Assembly: GCA_001247695.2 (NCBI GenBank)
Contig: LGRX02024727.1
Coordinates: 55,869 to 119,868, forward strand
From: Cymbomonas tetramitiformis
Taxonomy: Eukaryota; Chlorophyta; Pyramimonadophyceae; Pyramimonadales; Pyramimonadaceae
DNA length: 64,000 nt
Reading direction: 5' to 3'
The translations under genes were made by a program, and so were the position numbers. Positions 22,160-34,700 of the stretch are shown piece by piece. The notes beneath the pieces were generated by a model. It had not been told where the DNA came from and searched no databases. It saw nothing but the letters and a program-made list of their open reading frames with translations. Numbering within the stretch: the first letter of the stretch is position 1; each line of letters starts with the position of its first letter.

Positions 22160-22440
22160 AGTTGAGCTCCACATATCTTACCACAGGCATAGCACACGCA
22201 CACAAAGATACTCACATATCCAAGCAAAGGCATAACACACGCACACAGAGATACACACCTATCCTAGCACAGGCATAACACTAGCACAAAGATACACACA
22301 TATCCTATCACAGGCATAACAATGGTATAGAGATACACATACATCCTACCACAGGCATAGCACACGCACAAAGAGGTACACGCATATCCTAGCATAAGAA
22401 TAACACGACAGGCACACACATATACACACATATTCCAGCC
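22160..22440. repeat. Tandem repeat of about 55-60 bp, five copies
   Basis: Units run CATATCCTA(C/G)CACAGGCA, TAACACACGCACACAAAGAT, ACACA. Copies differ by small substitutions; no coding potential. Confidence 0.75.
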
Positions 22441-22978
22441 TATGCTATATTAAACGCAGTAATGCAAACTGAGCAAAGCTTAGCTGAGTTGAGTTGAGTT
22501 GAGCTGAGCTTAGGTGACACGCTGACGTGAGCAAAACTGACACGCTTAGCTGATATGAGCTCAAAAGCTAAGCTCTCAACTCAAACGCGTTGGCGCTGAG
22601 TTTGGCGCTAAGTGCTGAGCTAAGATAACGGCTGAGCTGAGTTGAGTGAATGCGTAATAGAGTGAGTAATGAATTTTTAGTGAGTGGTCTGTAGTGTGGG
22701 TTGTGAGGTTATGAGAGTGAATACAATTACCTGAATGCACGTTCGTTCTTCACATTCCCGCTCCTTTGAAGTTTCCGCCTTACCATACCCAACACCCCAT
22801 GCAGTGTGAGAATAGCTTGGTTCCAAAACCTCAAAGAACATAGTGAAAAATAACATGCTTATCTTGATCTTATGTAAGACCGGAAAGTGCGCGATACCAT
22901 ACCATACTTTCATAGTAATCACACATATCCTAAAAGATCTAAAACACGGGAGCACATATGTGGAAAATTATTTTTGCA

Positions 22979-23262
22979 ACGAAATATTACACCTCTTTGT
23001 GGCGCGACGGGAGACAAGTGGTCACAGACACAAGAGTGTCAGACCTACTCAAACCCAAGATGCCATACATTTCAACAAGGCCAATACCTTGTTGCTCGCG
23101 GATCAAGGGCGCTCCAAACAAACCCACAGACCAAGGGTGCAGGCGCCTTCTTCTACAAGAGTAGAAAGCGTGACCACAATGGTTCCTTCAATGGCGCAGT
23201 CACCAATGTGTGGCCAAGGGAGTTCGTTTTTGCAACGCCACAAAGGAGGTGTAATATTTTGA
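22979..23262. mobile_element. Putative MITE with about 22-bp inverted ends
   Basis: AATATTACACCTCTTTGTGG(CG) at about 22,982 is inverted at about 23,235-23,258 (CGCCACAAAGGAGGTGTAAT). The roughly 280-bp interior has open frames on plus but no domain. No clear target duplication found. Confidence 0.5.
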
Positions 23263-23459
23263 TACCCGCTATGCTAAATAAAATAATTCTCTTAAAATAA
23301 TTCTAAAATAAGTCTATACATTAAAACAAAACAGTATGATAAAAAGAAAATAAACCACCACTCTAAGTGGGGTAGGATTTTACCTAAAGGGAATCCGGCC
23401 CAGTTCGCCTAATTATTACCCAGCAGTTCAATCGCGATGGTTCCACGCGACGAGGCCAC

Positions 23460-24445
23460 AATCGACACGGCGTTCCACCTGCTTTGAGTCCACAGAGGCC
23501 TCAAGCGTGACACGATGCGTGGTACAAAAAAGAGAGGTGCCTCATTCTCAACGGTTCCACCTGCTTTGAGCCTGCAGGACCCTCATGCGTGACACGATGA
23601 GTGGTACACAAAAGAGGGGGGCCACAATCCACACGGCGTTCCACCTGCTTTGAGCACAGGGACCTCATGCGTGACACGATGAGTGGTACAAAAGAGAGGT
23701 GCCTCATTCTCAACGGTTCCACCTGCTTTGAGTCCACAGAGCCCTCATGCGTGACACGATGCGTGGTACAAGAAAAAAGAGGTTCCAACGGTTCCACCCT
23801 TTGAGCCCAGGACCCTCGGGCGTGACACGATGAGTGGTACACAAAAAAGGGAGGCCACAATCGACACGGCGTTCCACCTGTTTCGAGTCCGCAGAGCCCT
23901 CCTGAGTGACACGATGCGTGGTACAAAAAAGAGAGGTCCCTCATTCTCAACAGTTCCCTTGCTTCGAGTCCGCAGAGCCCTCCTGGGTGACACGATGCGT
24001 GGTACAAAAAAGAGAGGTCCCTCATTCTCAACAGTTCCACCTGCTTCGAGTCCGCAGAGCCCTCCTGGGTGACACGATGCGTGGTACAAAAATAAGAGGT
24101 GACACGAACGACACAGCGTTCCACCTGCTTTGAGCTCGCAGGACCCTCATGCGTGACACGTTGAGTGGTACACAAAAGAGAGGTGCCACAATCAACACAG
24201 CGTTCCACCAGCTTCGAGCTCGCAGGACCCTCATGCGTGACACGATGCGTGGTACACGAAAGGGAGGTGGCACAATCAACACAGCGTTCCACCAGCTTCG
24301 AGCTCGCAGGACCCTCATGCGCGACACGATGCGTGGTACACGAAAGGGAGGTGCCACAATCAACACAGCGTTCCACCTGCTTTGAGCTCGCAGGACCCTC
24401 ATGCGTGACACGATGCGTGGTACACAAAAGAGAGGTGCCACACAA
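23460..24445 (-). repeat. 84-bp minisatellite, about 11 copies, open on the minus strand
   Basis: Each unit includes TTCCACCTGCTTTGAGCTCG, CAGGACCCTCATGCGTGACA and CGATGCGTGGTACA. Units of 84 nt (28 codons) keep long frames open on both strands; the longest, minus 23501-24445 (314 codons), repeats CTTHRVTHEGPASSK. Some copies are shortened. Multiple long overlapping frames suggest stop-free repeat composition rather than a gene, though a repetitive secreted or surface protein cannot be excluded. Confidence 0.75.
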
Positions 24446-24719
24446 ATACTTTCTATTCTCTATTCGTCGTAAGTATTTGTGGAAATACTACGGGGCCTTG
24501 GAGTATTTCCCACAATACTTGGAGAAAATCGCCTAATAAAAAATACGAAAATGTATAAATGTTTGGATTTATATATCTTAGGTTGTTAAATATGACATAT
24601 TAATCATCAGAAAAAATCTGGTTCATCGATATCGATCGATCTCGATGTCGCGCGCGCCGCTCGATGGACGTTGGGTGAGTACTAGTTTTCTCGTATATTT
24701 GTCGAGTAGTAGGTTCTAC

Positions 24720-25330
24720 AAGTAGCGTGCTAGTAATCACCCCAACGGGCACCCTAGCGTCCTATATCGCATGAACATGATTCAATATGATATTTCGGAC
24801 TACGAGAACTAACAACCGGACATTTTGTGAGATTTGAGGTGCATGGTTGAGTGTCGAGAAGGTGCCAGAACCTGGCAGACAGCGTACCAATACGTGTACA
24901 CAAGTAGCATGCTAGGAATCGCCCGAATGGGCACCCTAGCGTCCTATATCGCACGAACATGATTCAATATGCTATTTCGGACTACAAGAAGCATCCATTG
25001 GGTATTTTGCGATATTCGAGGTGCATGGTTGAGTGTTGAAAAGGTGCCAGAACCTGGCAGACAACGTACTAGTACGGTTATACACAAGTAGCATGCTAGG
25101 AACCATTCCAATGGGTACCCTAGCGTCCTATATCGCACGAATATGATTCAATATGCTATTTCGGACTACGAGAACTACCCACCGGGCATTTTGTGAGATT
25201 TGAGGTGCATGGTTGAGTGTTGAGAAGGTGCCTGGACCTGGCAGACAGCGTACACGTACGTCTACACAAGTAGCATGCTAGGAATGATCCCAGTGGACAT
25301 CCTATCGCCCTATATTGCACGACCATGCTT
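24720..25330. repeat. 182-bp tandem repeat, 3.5 copies
   Basis: AGCATGCTAGGAAT-type starts at about 24,723, 24,905, 25,089 and 25,271 (periods 182-184). Units include CACCCTAGCGTCCTATATCG, GATTCAATATG and GGTGCCAGAACCTGGCAGAC. Noncoding satellite-like block. Confidence 0.8.
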
Positions 25331-26300
25331 CATAATGATATTTTGAGGTGAACCCAAGATGTTGTGCAAAAGAATACGCACATTGTATGCGTGTGTGTGT
25401 CTCAAAGCTAGTATTGTGGGAAATACTAGCATTTCAGGATATTCTGAGCATTCCACGGCGTCCATTATTATCACAAATGCTCTAAACAGCTCGTCATATC
25501 TCGACGAAAGTGTCTTCGGAGGACCGAAAATTTGAATATCGCACTTTCAAGGGGTATGTGGTGTTTTACGACACTATACGCAAGCCTATGCCTTCAAAAA
25601 ACTGCCCGTGTGGGTATTCGTGATAATGGCCATGATGTCATTCGACATCGTAGGACTCGAAAATGAGGTGTATAAGGTGTATCGCCGCTATCGTGGGACC
25701 ATGAACGCCATAAATGCCGATATCATAACTTCATTTAAGGTCTTTGACATATTTTGGTAAGGGTGCGGGCGTGATTCGTGAGACGTGTCGTGAGTCGAGG
25801 GAGCAAATCCACGTAGTATTTCCCACAATACTAACGTAAATACGTGCCGCTTGCCAGAATATCCATCATACATCATCAAACAAACAAAAATTTCAGACTT
25901 TAGTATCATATATGCAAGATATATTCACCCCTTGTCGCATAGATAAGTGAAAGACATGTGTGCATGCGTCTAAAGTTGAAAACCCTATGATTTGCGCCCG
26001 AGGTCGAAATCCGGCTTGATTCAATGCACTTTGGGTGTCACCATAAAGGGCTCGCGCGATGGTACTTGCCACGCCCAAACCCCCACACCCAATTTACAGT
26101 TTCTCAATCGAACCTATGCCTTAAAAAAACACTAAGTGCGCGATCGCCAATCGACCATTAAGTGCTCCTAAAGTGGGCCACTTTGAGGGCCAAAATCGTA
26201 GTATTTGTGGCAATACTACGCGACGACGAATAGAGACTATTACGAAATATTGCAAAGCGGTTGTGCAAAGTCAACATACAAATACACGTAAGCTACGTAA
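25331..26300. other. No supported gene; dispersed AGTATTTCCCACAATACT words
   Basis: The quasi-palindrome AGTATTT...AATACT occurs at about 24,470-24,520, 25,417, 25,820 and 26,200, the only recurring structure in this stretch. It may mark ends of a small repeat family. Confidence 0.4.
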
Positions 26301-26313
26301 GCTACTTTGAAAG

Positions 26314-26422
26314 TCACTCTACCAGAATATCCTCGCGACTGATGGTATTGAAGTCGTCCGCGTACCAGGCCAACAGCTCCACAGGCTCCACGCTTGCGTC
26401 GATGGTCTTTTCGACTGACGAG
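26314..26422 (-). CDS. Possible terminal exon of an unidentified gene
   Basis: Bounded upstream by a GAAACAG acceptor-like site. The frame reads SSVEKTIDASVEPVELLAWY and then ADDFNTISREDILVE to a TGA. Composition is protein-like but short. No matching upstream exon was found before 27.9 kb. Confidence 0.3.
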
Positions 26423-26429
26423 CTGTTTC

Positions 26430-27945
26430 AGGCACAAAGGATTACACGATTCTTATTAACATCTAAAATCGTGTGACTGTGCAAGAAAAAGAAGAAATAC
26501 TAACTAGCAAATTGTGCCGACAGGACAATTGAAAGCAAGTTTATTCAAGTGCAAAGTAGTCTAGCAAAATCATAATTGCATACTATTCGAGCAACTTGTC
26601 ACGAGGCATATACCTGTTTAACTGTGAGGGCTATCCCTCATCGATTCGTTGAACGAGTGAAAAGCCCCCTGCCGTCACTATCCCGACACACACCCGACTC
26701 TCTTAATTAAAAGAAAGACTAAACCAAGTGCGATGCAATAAAAAACTCAAACAAGGACAAGAGCGTACCTTAAATTGGCTGGGTTAGGTTTCACCCCAGG
26801 GCGTGCCGAAGGCTAACGCACTCCCAGCCTCATTTGAGCGATCTGTCTATCTAAAACAAAGTTCGCATCGTCGGACCTTAAAAGCTACAAGCACCTATAT
26901 CACTATACTACTTATGCAAGTGCAAATCGCGCTACAAGTTGCAAAGTTCAAAGGAAACAGTGCTCTTGGGCCTTTTTAGAAGCTAAAAAGGCCCAGTTTT
27001 TCACAATCCAGTAAAAACATGCAAACAGGCACACACACCTGTAAAATTCTATCGAAGAATTCAATTCGAAAGCGCATTTTCGAACTAGCTAGCCTAAAGG
27101 CAGAGAACGCACACAAAACAAGTACTTAAAAATCACTTAAACATCACGTAACGTGGGAGCTCCTAGCCCCACATCAAATGTCGAGCGTCCCTATACCAAC
27201 TCACCTGCCCTTCAGGATATCACAATGAATCAAGGTGCGCAGGTAGATGCACCTTTCCGATCATGCTAAAAGGTTGTGAGCGCACCTGGCGGGAATGATG
27301 TCCGCTCATTCCGTGGGTGACCAACGGCCATGGACCATTTTCAAACGTGCTCATGGACTTCAAATTGCGAACACTGTAAGTGAATTACGAAAGGAAAATA
27401 GGTGCGCAGGCAGGATCTACTCTCAAAATTTCGTTCGAAAATTATGGGGTAAATCATAGTTTTGGGCAAGCGACAAAGTGCGTGGGTGTGTGGGTTACGT
27501 AAACACCAAACGCATCTCGTGCTTGCGGCGACCACGCAATGACCAACCACCTGCGGAAAATATACGGTACGCGAAAATATCAGAAACTATCTTATACTAG
27601 CAACACAATACAATCAAATTATTTAGGCTGATCTAATCAGAGTTTGCAGTGTGGTTTTCGGCTCCGTGCTTTCAAACTTCGGAGACGCACGTAAGACTAA
27701 ATGGGAAGTCAAGAGCTCACGATACTCAAGGTGAGGTCATGGTCATGGACATTTCTGTTGATGTCATCGATTACTGGAACGCGAAGAAACGGTGCAGTGC
27801 GTTCGGGATTTCCGATGACGGTTACGATCCAAAGCGAAACGAGAACGCGGATCGCGGATCATCACCATCGTTATGAGCACGCTCTCAGGCGATTCAGGAA
27901 CGGGGATCGTGACGTGTCGTCTTTGTTACACGAGCGCTCCGCAAC
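26430..27945. other. No supported gene
   Basis: Moderately AT-rich unique-looking DNA with only short ORFs. This is the left flank of the CACTA element, ending with the target triplet AAC at 27943-27945. Confidence 0.4.
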
Positions 27946-27959
27946 CCCTACGTTTCTAG

Positions 27960-28720
27960 ACGGGTTCAATACACGTGTTGAACACGTATTGGAGACATAT
28001 TGGAGGCATATTGGAGACGGTATGCTAATATCTGGACATTCCAATACACGTGTAACATATTGGCCAAACTATTGAACCGCGATCAGCCTGGACACAGCGA
28101 AAATGAGTATGCTAGCATGGGCACCCAAATGGTGTCAGACTCACCCACTAGCACTTGGTATCATCTAAGGAAGGGTCTAGCGTTATGGGGACAAGTTTTC
28201 ACGGCATTTGGACGCGTATCGCAGAAGTCGGTTCTGGGGGGCTTTTTGAATTGGGGCCCCGATGTATTGAAATAAGGCAAAACGATTGGAGGGGTGTTCA
28301 ATATGTCTGCAACCGCCTGCAACACACGTATTGAACATGTGTTGAACACATGTTGAAACATTCACGCATAAGGAATCGTTCAATACATGTGCAATATGTC
28401 TACAATCAGATGAATCATTCAACACGTTTGCAATATATGTGTTGAACACATATTGAAACATTCCCTCATGCAGAATATCTTTAGTACATGTGCAATATGT
28501 CTACAATCAGATGAATCATTCAACACGTTTGCAATATATGTGTTGAACACATATTGAAACATTCCCTCATGCAGAATATCTTTAGTACATGTGCAATATG
28601 TCTACAATCAGAGTGAATTATGCAACACATGACTGCATGGGGTAAAGGGGTAAGACCCCCCTGCTGCTCACATATTGCATAATACTTACAATATGTCCGC
28701 AATACGTATCCGGTATATTA
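27960..28720. repeat. Left subterminal repeats of the CACTA element
   Basis: Dense CAATATGT, TTGAACACATATTGAAACAT and GTATTGGAGACATATTGG words in both orientations. A unit of about 100 nt (TCTACAATCAGATGAATCAT...) is repeated at about 28,400, 28,501 and 28,600. In En/Spm such subterminal motifs bind the TnpA protein; the same role here is inference. Confidence 0.75.
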
Positions 28721-28750
28721 CAGGTATATCAAATGTGTACAGAGGCACTA

Positions 28751-31700
28751 CTATGCGTCATCACACTTTCTGCAGTACCACATTCCAGTGGGGATGTCGG
28801 TGAGCCCTGCGCATCGCACGTGCATAGCCTCTTTGCAGCCTGCCCTCTCACACAGAAGGAGCTCGCCACCGACTCTACACTTCCCGCATGTGTCAAAGTG
28901 ACCATCACTACCTACGGGCCTATCAACGAGTGCAAGTTTCTCCATATTGCGGTCGCTCGTATCAAGTATCACCGCTGAATCCATGCAGGGGTGTTTGACT
29001 ATCACTACTTGCGCTTGGACTTGATTGGCCAGTAGGTAGGGCTCTCGGTTGTCCATAGTGTACTTGGAGGTGTCCCATGGGTTGAAGGTGTAGTAAGCCT
29101 TGGACACCTTGTCCACGCCGAGGATGGAGTTCTTCAGCTTGAAGCTTGCGATCTGAGCTTCCGTGGGCACGGGTAACCAATCACACTTTAAAAAAGTGTA
29201 GAGCACACCGCCAATGCTAACCCGCAGAATGGCGTTGATGATACCATACCTGCGCACGAAATGTTCAATGTTTTTGTAATATACGTACAACATGCCCTCA
29301 ATATGTTGGGGACGTATTGCATATATGTTGCAGAGATATACGAAAAGGCAAAGAAGCATGCAAACATACTGGTGGTTGAGGTCGTACCTGTCCTCCCACT
29401 CGTCATCGGCATCGGCATCATTCTTGGGGAAGGATGCGCGGACGAAACACTGGGTTGTCACTTTCCCTTTGTCCCCGTCTCTAGTGCGATAGAAGACACC
29501 GCCGATGTTCACCTTGTTGTACTTGGAACACATGGGTTCGGGACCCATCATGAGCGACTTCTCGTAAGCCGTGTATTGACGACCAAGCCATCCTTCAGGG
29601 TCCTCCAATGGACCGAACGCGATCGCGGGCACAACACCCACCTCTTGTCGGTACCTAGAAAGTGGATTTGCATGTTTAGAGCGCGCGGCATTCTCCCTGT
29701 GATGACAACATATTCTTAGTATACTTACAATATATGATAAACATACAGAAACAAGTTGACAATATGTTGCAGGTATACTACAGATAGTACATGCGTGCGA
29801 GCTTGCAGGTTGCACCTCCGCCGGAACAGGTCGTACTCAGCATGTTGTTGAAAAAGCTTTCGGTAAGCGGGAATACTCGCTCGCATCCAGCGGGTCAGTT
29901 GGTCAATCTCCAAGGACGTTAGCTCCAATGGCTTGCCCTTCTCCCCGAAGGTAGTGACCACGATGCCGGGAGCGGGGCCCGCCATCAAAGCCCGCGGGAC
30001 ACGGCCGGCAGTAGCTCTTTCTCGGTTCAAGAGCATGGTCAGGATGCCTCGTAGGGAGCGCAAGGTTTTCAACCTTAGATAGCCGTTCATGATGCTTGCC
30101 ACGGGGAACGCATTGTTCTTCACCCACCTAGCTAGCTTGCCATTCATGGACTCGAAGGCATACATCCACCATTCACGCACAGGTCCGAATCGCGGGAGCA
30201 GATCGGCCCAGTGCCAGATTTTATGGGTGTTGATTGCAAGCCACTGTGGAGGACCATTCGCTTCCAAGTCCTCAAAGAAAAGTCTGGTCCGCTCTCTCAA
30301 ATACTCCATATCCTGCACGTACGAATCAATACGTTTGTAACATATATTCAACATACCTGTGACATGTGGAACTCATATCACACCAACATTGAATACGTAC
30401 CCGAGGTTCTATGGAATGCGCAGTGCATTCCCGTATGATGATAGTCAGTTTGGACACAATGTCCTGCAGCGCATTGTCGACTTCACCATCATCGCGAGGC
30501 CAAGAGGACAATACCGCCAACAACTTGGACTCGAAAGCCTTCAAAGCCGCATGCGCCTTGAGGTGCTTTGCGTATTTTGCGCCGTTGGAGGCGGTTGAGG
30601 TGCGCAACAAATGCTTATGCCCATCGCCCCACCGGGTGACTCCCCGCAACTCCTTCAAGAAGGCGAGTGCTGTTTCCCGAGAACGTAAGGTGGTCGAAGC
30701 CTTCGGACGCGGTGGGATCCCCCATGGACCGTTTGTCATTTTGTACACCTCATGCGGTTCCCCTGTCCGTGTTGCCGTATACCGTCAACACGTGTATGAC
30801 ATATTGAACACAATTACAGAAATGTTGCACTAATACAAAACTCACCTTTCGAATTCTGCACCCACTCCGTTTGCCCCCATTCTGGGTGCAGGCCCTCCTC
30901 CTCGGCAAAGTTGCGCGCGGCCTCGTTGAAATCCAGCCCAAGCAGCGTTGTTGCAAGCCTGTTTCCCAAGTTCATGATTTCGTGCATAGGATCATAGAGC
31001 CAATCCAACGCCAAGTTAAAGTACGACAACCTTGCGAATGCGGCGGGCAACTTGAATCCGGTGGCCGAGAAACGTTCCGCCATGTCCGCTTTCGACCAAC
31101 CTGATTTGGAAAGTGCCTCGTGTATTTCGCCCATTCGCTTGACAAACTCATGCGTGTAGTTCTCCGGCGGCCCTGCATGGCACGTGCACAAGTAATACAA
31201 CATATCTGTGGTATGTTGCAGGCATGTTGATGCATGTTGCAAACATGCTGCAAACAATCAAACTGGGTGGCATAGCGATGAGAGCGTACCAGGAGGATGT
31301 TGCTTGAAGAATGCGTAGAAGATTCTTCCCAGCGCTGGACTGTGACATCCTTTCGTACGGCACAACATGCAACACTTGTAGGCGTTTACATCCATTCGCT
31401 TCCCGGCATCGACCAAGCCTTTGTAATCCATGATCACCCCGAGTAGCATGCACCGTACACGAACATACTCCTCGGAAAAGGCGTCCCAAACTCCGCAGCC
31501 CGTCTCCCACAACTCCTCCAACTCGTCGACCAGCTTGTCGTACAAAAGAGTCGTATCGGCGGGATGGATGCCATTAAGAATACCGTAGACCTCAAGGTAC
31601 TCGTACTTGGAGCGTATCTCCGGCGGCAAGTTCAAGATTTGGAAATACATGGGAAACACGCCCGCCTTGTTTTTCCATACGGAAGCCCCATCCGCGCAGA

Positions 31701-34700
31701 ACAGGATGATTATATTCCGCAACTCCTGGAAAAACTCTGGGTACCGCGCCTTCTTCTCTTTCCACGCATCTCCGTCTGCACACTCCGGACAAAATACAAC
31801 TCACCGCGGTATACATACAACTGTATGTGTACATCTGCAATATGTCAAAGACATACGTTAAGTGTATTGCAGATATGCCCTTTGCAGATCCTATCACAAG
31901 CATTGGGATCATAGACGCGTGCTGGGCTCTTACCCCAAATTGTGTCTTTGCGTCCACTTTCAGGAGACGTATGACGGCCATGCGCCCGCATGAGCTCAGC
32001 AACTTCAGGTGAATGGAATAGCCTCCGGAAAATTTCCTTCAAGGGCCACCAAAGGAATTGCAATCGCGGCTTCTTCGGAGTGCCATCCTCCGGAGTGCCA
32101 TCCTCCTCCGCCGCTCCAAAGCTTTGCCACCGGCATTCTTTACAGTGTGGACAATGATCCGCGTTCTCCAACTCCTTCTCGTACAAACAACATCCATTGA
32201 CGCACATGTCCACTCGTTGGTACGGCGTACTAAAAGCGTCGAAAGTACCCATAATAGCTTTAGCGAACGTCAAGGGGAAATGGGTTTCGCGAAGCTCATC
32301 AAAGTTGTGAAGTAGGATCTCACACAACGAGGAAAACGATTTTTGGGTCAAGTTTTCCTCCAAGTTCCATTCGAGAAGATCCGCGAGGAGCTTAGTTGAT
32401 CGCCGCACGTTGTGGTCCTGCGTACACATCGCAATTTCAGTGGTTGTCAATACATATGCAATATACTGCAATATACTGCAATACATTGTCAATATGTAGG
32501 AGATATGCATACTACATATTGCACGTGCAGTTCACTGCACGATATTTGGCATAATAACGCGTTCTTACCGTCTCCCCTCCGAAAAGCTCCTTTGCAGCAT
32601 TCACAATACTTTCCAATTGTGTAGCAATCGCTGCTTTAACGGAGTGGACGGCATCTCCGTCGTCTTCTTCATCGAACCCCAAATCCTCCCCACCGCCATC
32701 CTTGGTCTCACCATCGGCATCCTCGGTCTTAGGCGCATCGCCATCCTCGTCGTCGGGAACTCCGGCCTCGCCGCCTTGACTCGACACATCCTTGGCTTCC
32801 ACGTCATGCTGTGCGTGTACCACCTCGTCTTCTGCGCTTGTCCTCCCGGCTTCCTCAGCATGTTCGCCCTCCTTGTCATCCATCGTGACGTCCACATCCG
32901 TATGTCTGTAGGAGAGTTGCAATGCACCCTCAACACGTTGTCAACATATTGCGAATGTGTTGTCACGCAAGCTTGCCCAATCATTCATGGGAGAGAAAGG
33001 GCGTAGAGTACCTTAAGGTTTCGCCGCGGTTGCCACAAACTACAGCATCGATTTCTTCAGGGTCCGGTGCGGGTGGCTGGATCTGCCCGTGGAGTTTCCG
33101 ATGTCGTGTGCGGGTGGCCTTGCTCACCACGTTTCCACGTAGGTCAACTCCGTAGCACATGGCACAATCACATAGAAACCGCCCTCGCTCCAATGTTACG
33201 GTGCCCACATTTCGACGATGCATTGCATGGAGCGAGAGCCAAGGATCGGCTTCGCCCGCCGTGTCCTTCACCTCACCCATCTCGGTGTCCTTCGCCTCAG
33301 CTGGCTCTTCCACCGGAGATCTGCTTCGCCCACCGCAGTATATCTCCCATACATATTCAATATACCGGCAACGGTTTCTGATATATTGCAACATATTATA
33401 TCATGAAAAATCAGTATGCAAGTTGAGGTGCCTAAATATTCGTACATACCTCATGGGCTCTTCCATCTCGGCAGCCATGGCATCCGTGGTAACTGCAATT
33501 AAAGACCAAACTCCAACCGCACGGATCAAATCTGGCCAATCATTTATTGTCGAAACGCTCCTCCAATGTCGCCCAAGGCACCGAACCTCCCGCACATTGT
33601 CTCGTGTAGGATTATCGAGTTGAGAGTCGTCGGGCAGCAGCGAGCCGTATGTAGTCGCCTCGAAGTTGCCATCGTGTACTAGGTAGACAACAGTTTCCAT
33701 ACGGATCGGTGTCAAAATTGCTTGATGAGCTTCGAAGAAGTCGTAGGCTTCATCCGCATTCGATGGTAGGTTGTCTCCCTCGGGGGTAACGTCAAGTGGA
33801 AATTGGTGAGGACTACGTTCCGCGTCAACAGTGACTACATCCATGAATCCAGGAATCCCGAAATAGTACCTGCCGTCGTCTAAACCAGCTGAATTTGCCG
33901 CCTCGTGCGCCTCGGGGGGCGCCTCGCCCGCATCTCTGCACAATATCGTCCCAACATGTTTCCAACATCCCATCAACATGCTGCAACCATCACGATAGCG
34001 TGCTGCAGCATAGTTACGGCTAAAGCAAGTAGGCAAGGAAACATGATGAGATGTATCACCTGGAAAAGCTCTTCGATATGGACGATGAACTAGTCGACAT
34101 TGAGGATGCCCGCAAGTCAGGCATGCTACTTCCGATGGTCCCATCTAAAGCATGCCCCTCGTGCGCCTCGTACGCCTCGGGGGGCGCCTCGCCCGCATCT
34201 CTGCACAATATCGTCCCAACATGTGTTCAACATCCCATCAACATGCTGCAACCATCACGATAGCGTGCTGCAGCACTATTGCAGCGAGCCACGTGAGGAA
34301 TGGTGGGAGGGAAACCATGCCCCACGAGAGTCCCTTACCTTGCACTCCCGCCGGCTAGTGGAGGGCTCGTGGGTGCCTCAGCATTGGGCGGCGGGGGGGA
34401 CTCCTTGCTTTGGGCCTCGTGCGCCTCGGGGGGCGCCTCGCCCGCATCTCTGCACAATATCGTCCCAACATGTTTTCAACATCCCATCAACATGCTGCAA
34501 CCATGACGATAGCGTACTGCAGCACTATTGCAGCGAGCCACGTGATGAATGGTGGGAGGGAAATCATGCCCCACGAGAGTCCCTTACCTTGCACTCCCGC
34601 CGGCTAGTGGAGGGCTCGTGGGTGCCTCAGCATTGGGCGGCGGGGGGGACTCCTTGCTTTGGGCCTCGTGCGCCTCGGGGGGCGCCTCGCCCGCATCTCT

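Noticed and set aside
22843..23300. Overlapping plus-strand ORFs near 23 kb
   Set aside because: They lie mostly inside a putative MITE, overlap each other in different frames, and show no domain.
24620..24665. ATCGATATCGATCGATCTCGATGTCGCGCGCGCC as a regulatory palindrome
   Set aside because: Looks like local low complexity; no second copy or gene nearby.
27341..28075. Short ORFs left of the CACTA element as a host gene interrupted by the insertion
   Set aside because: No domain, no splice consistency, and no matching continuation to the right of 41150, where viral DNA starts almost at once.
28183..28702. ORFs reading CVQHMFNTC or similar in the subterminal region
   Set aside because: Products of CAATATG/TTGAACAC repeats; same pattern in all frames.
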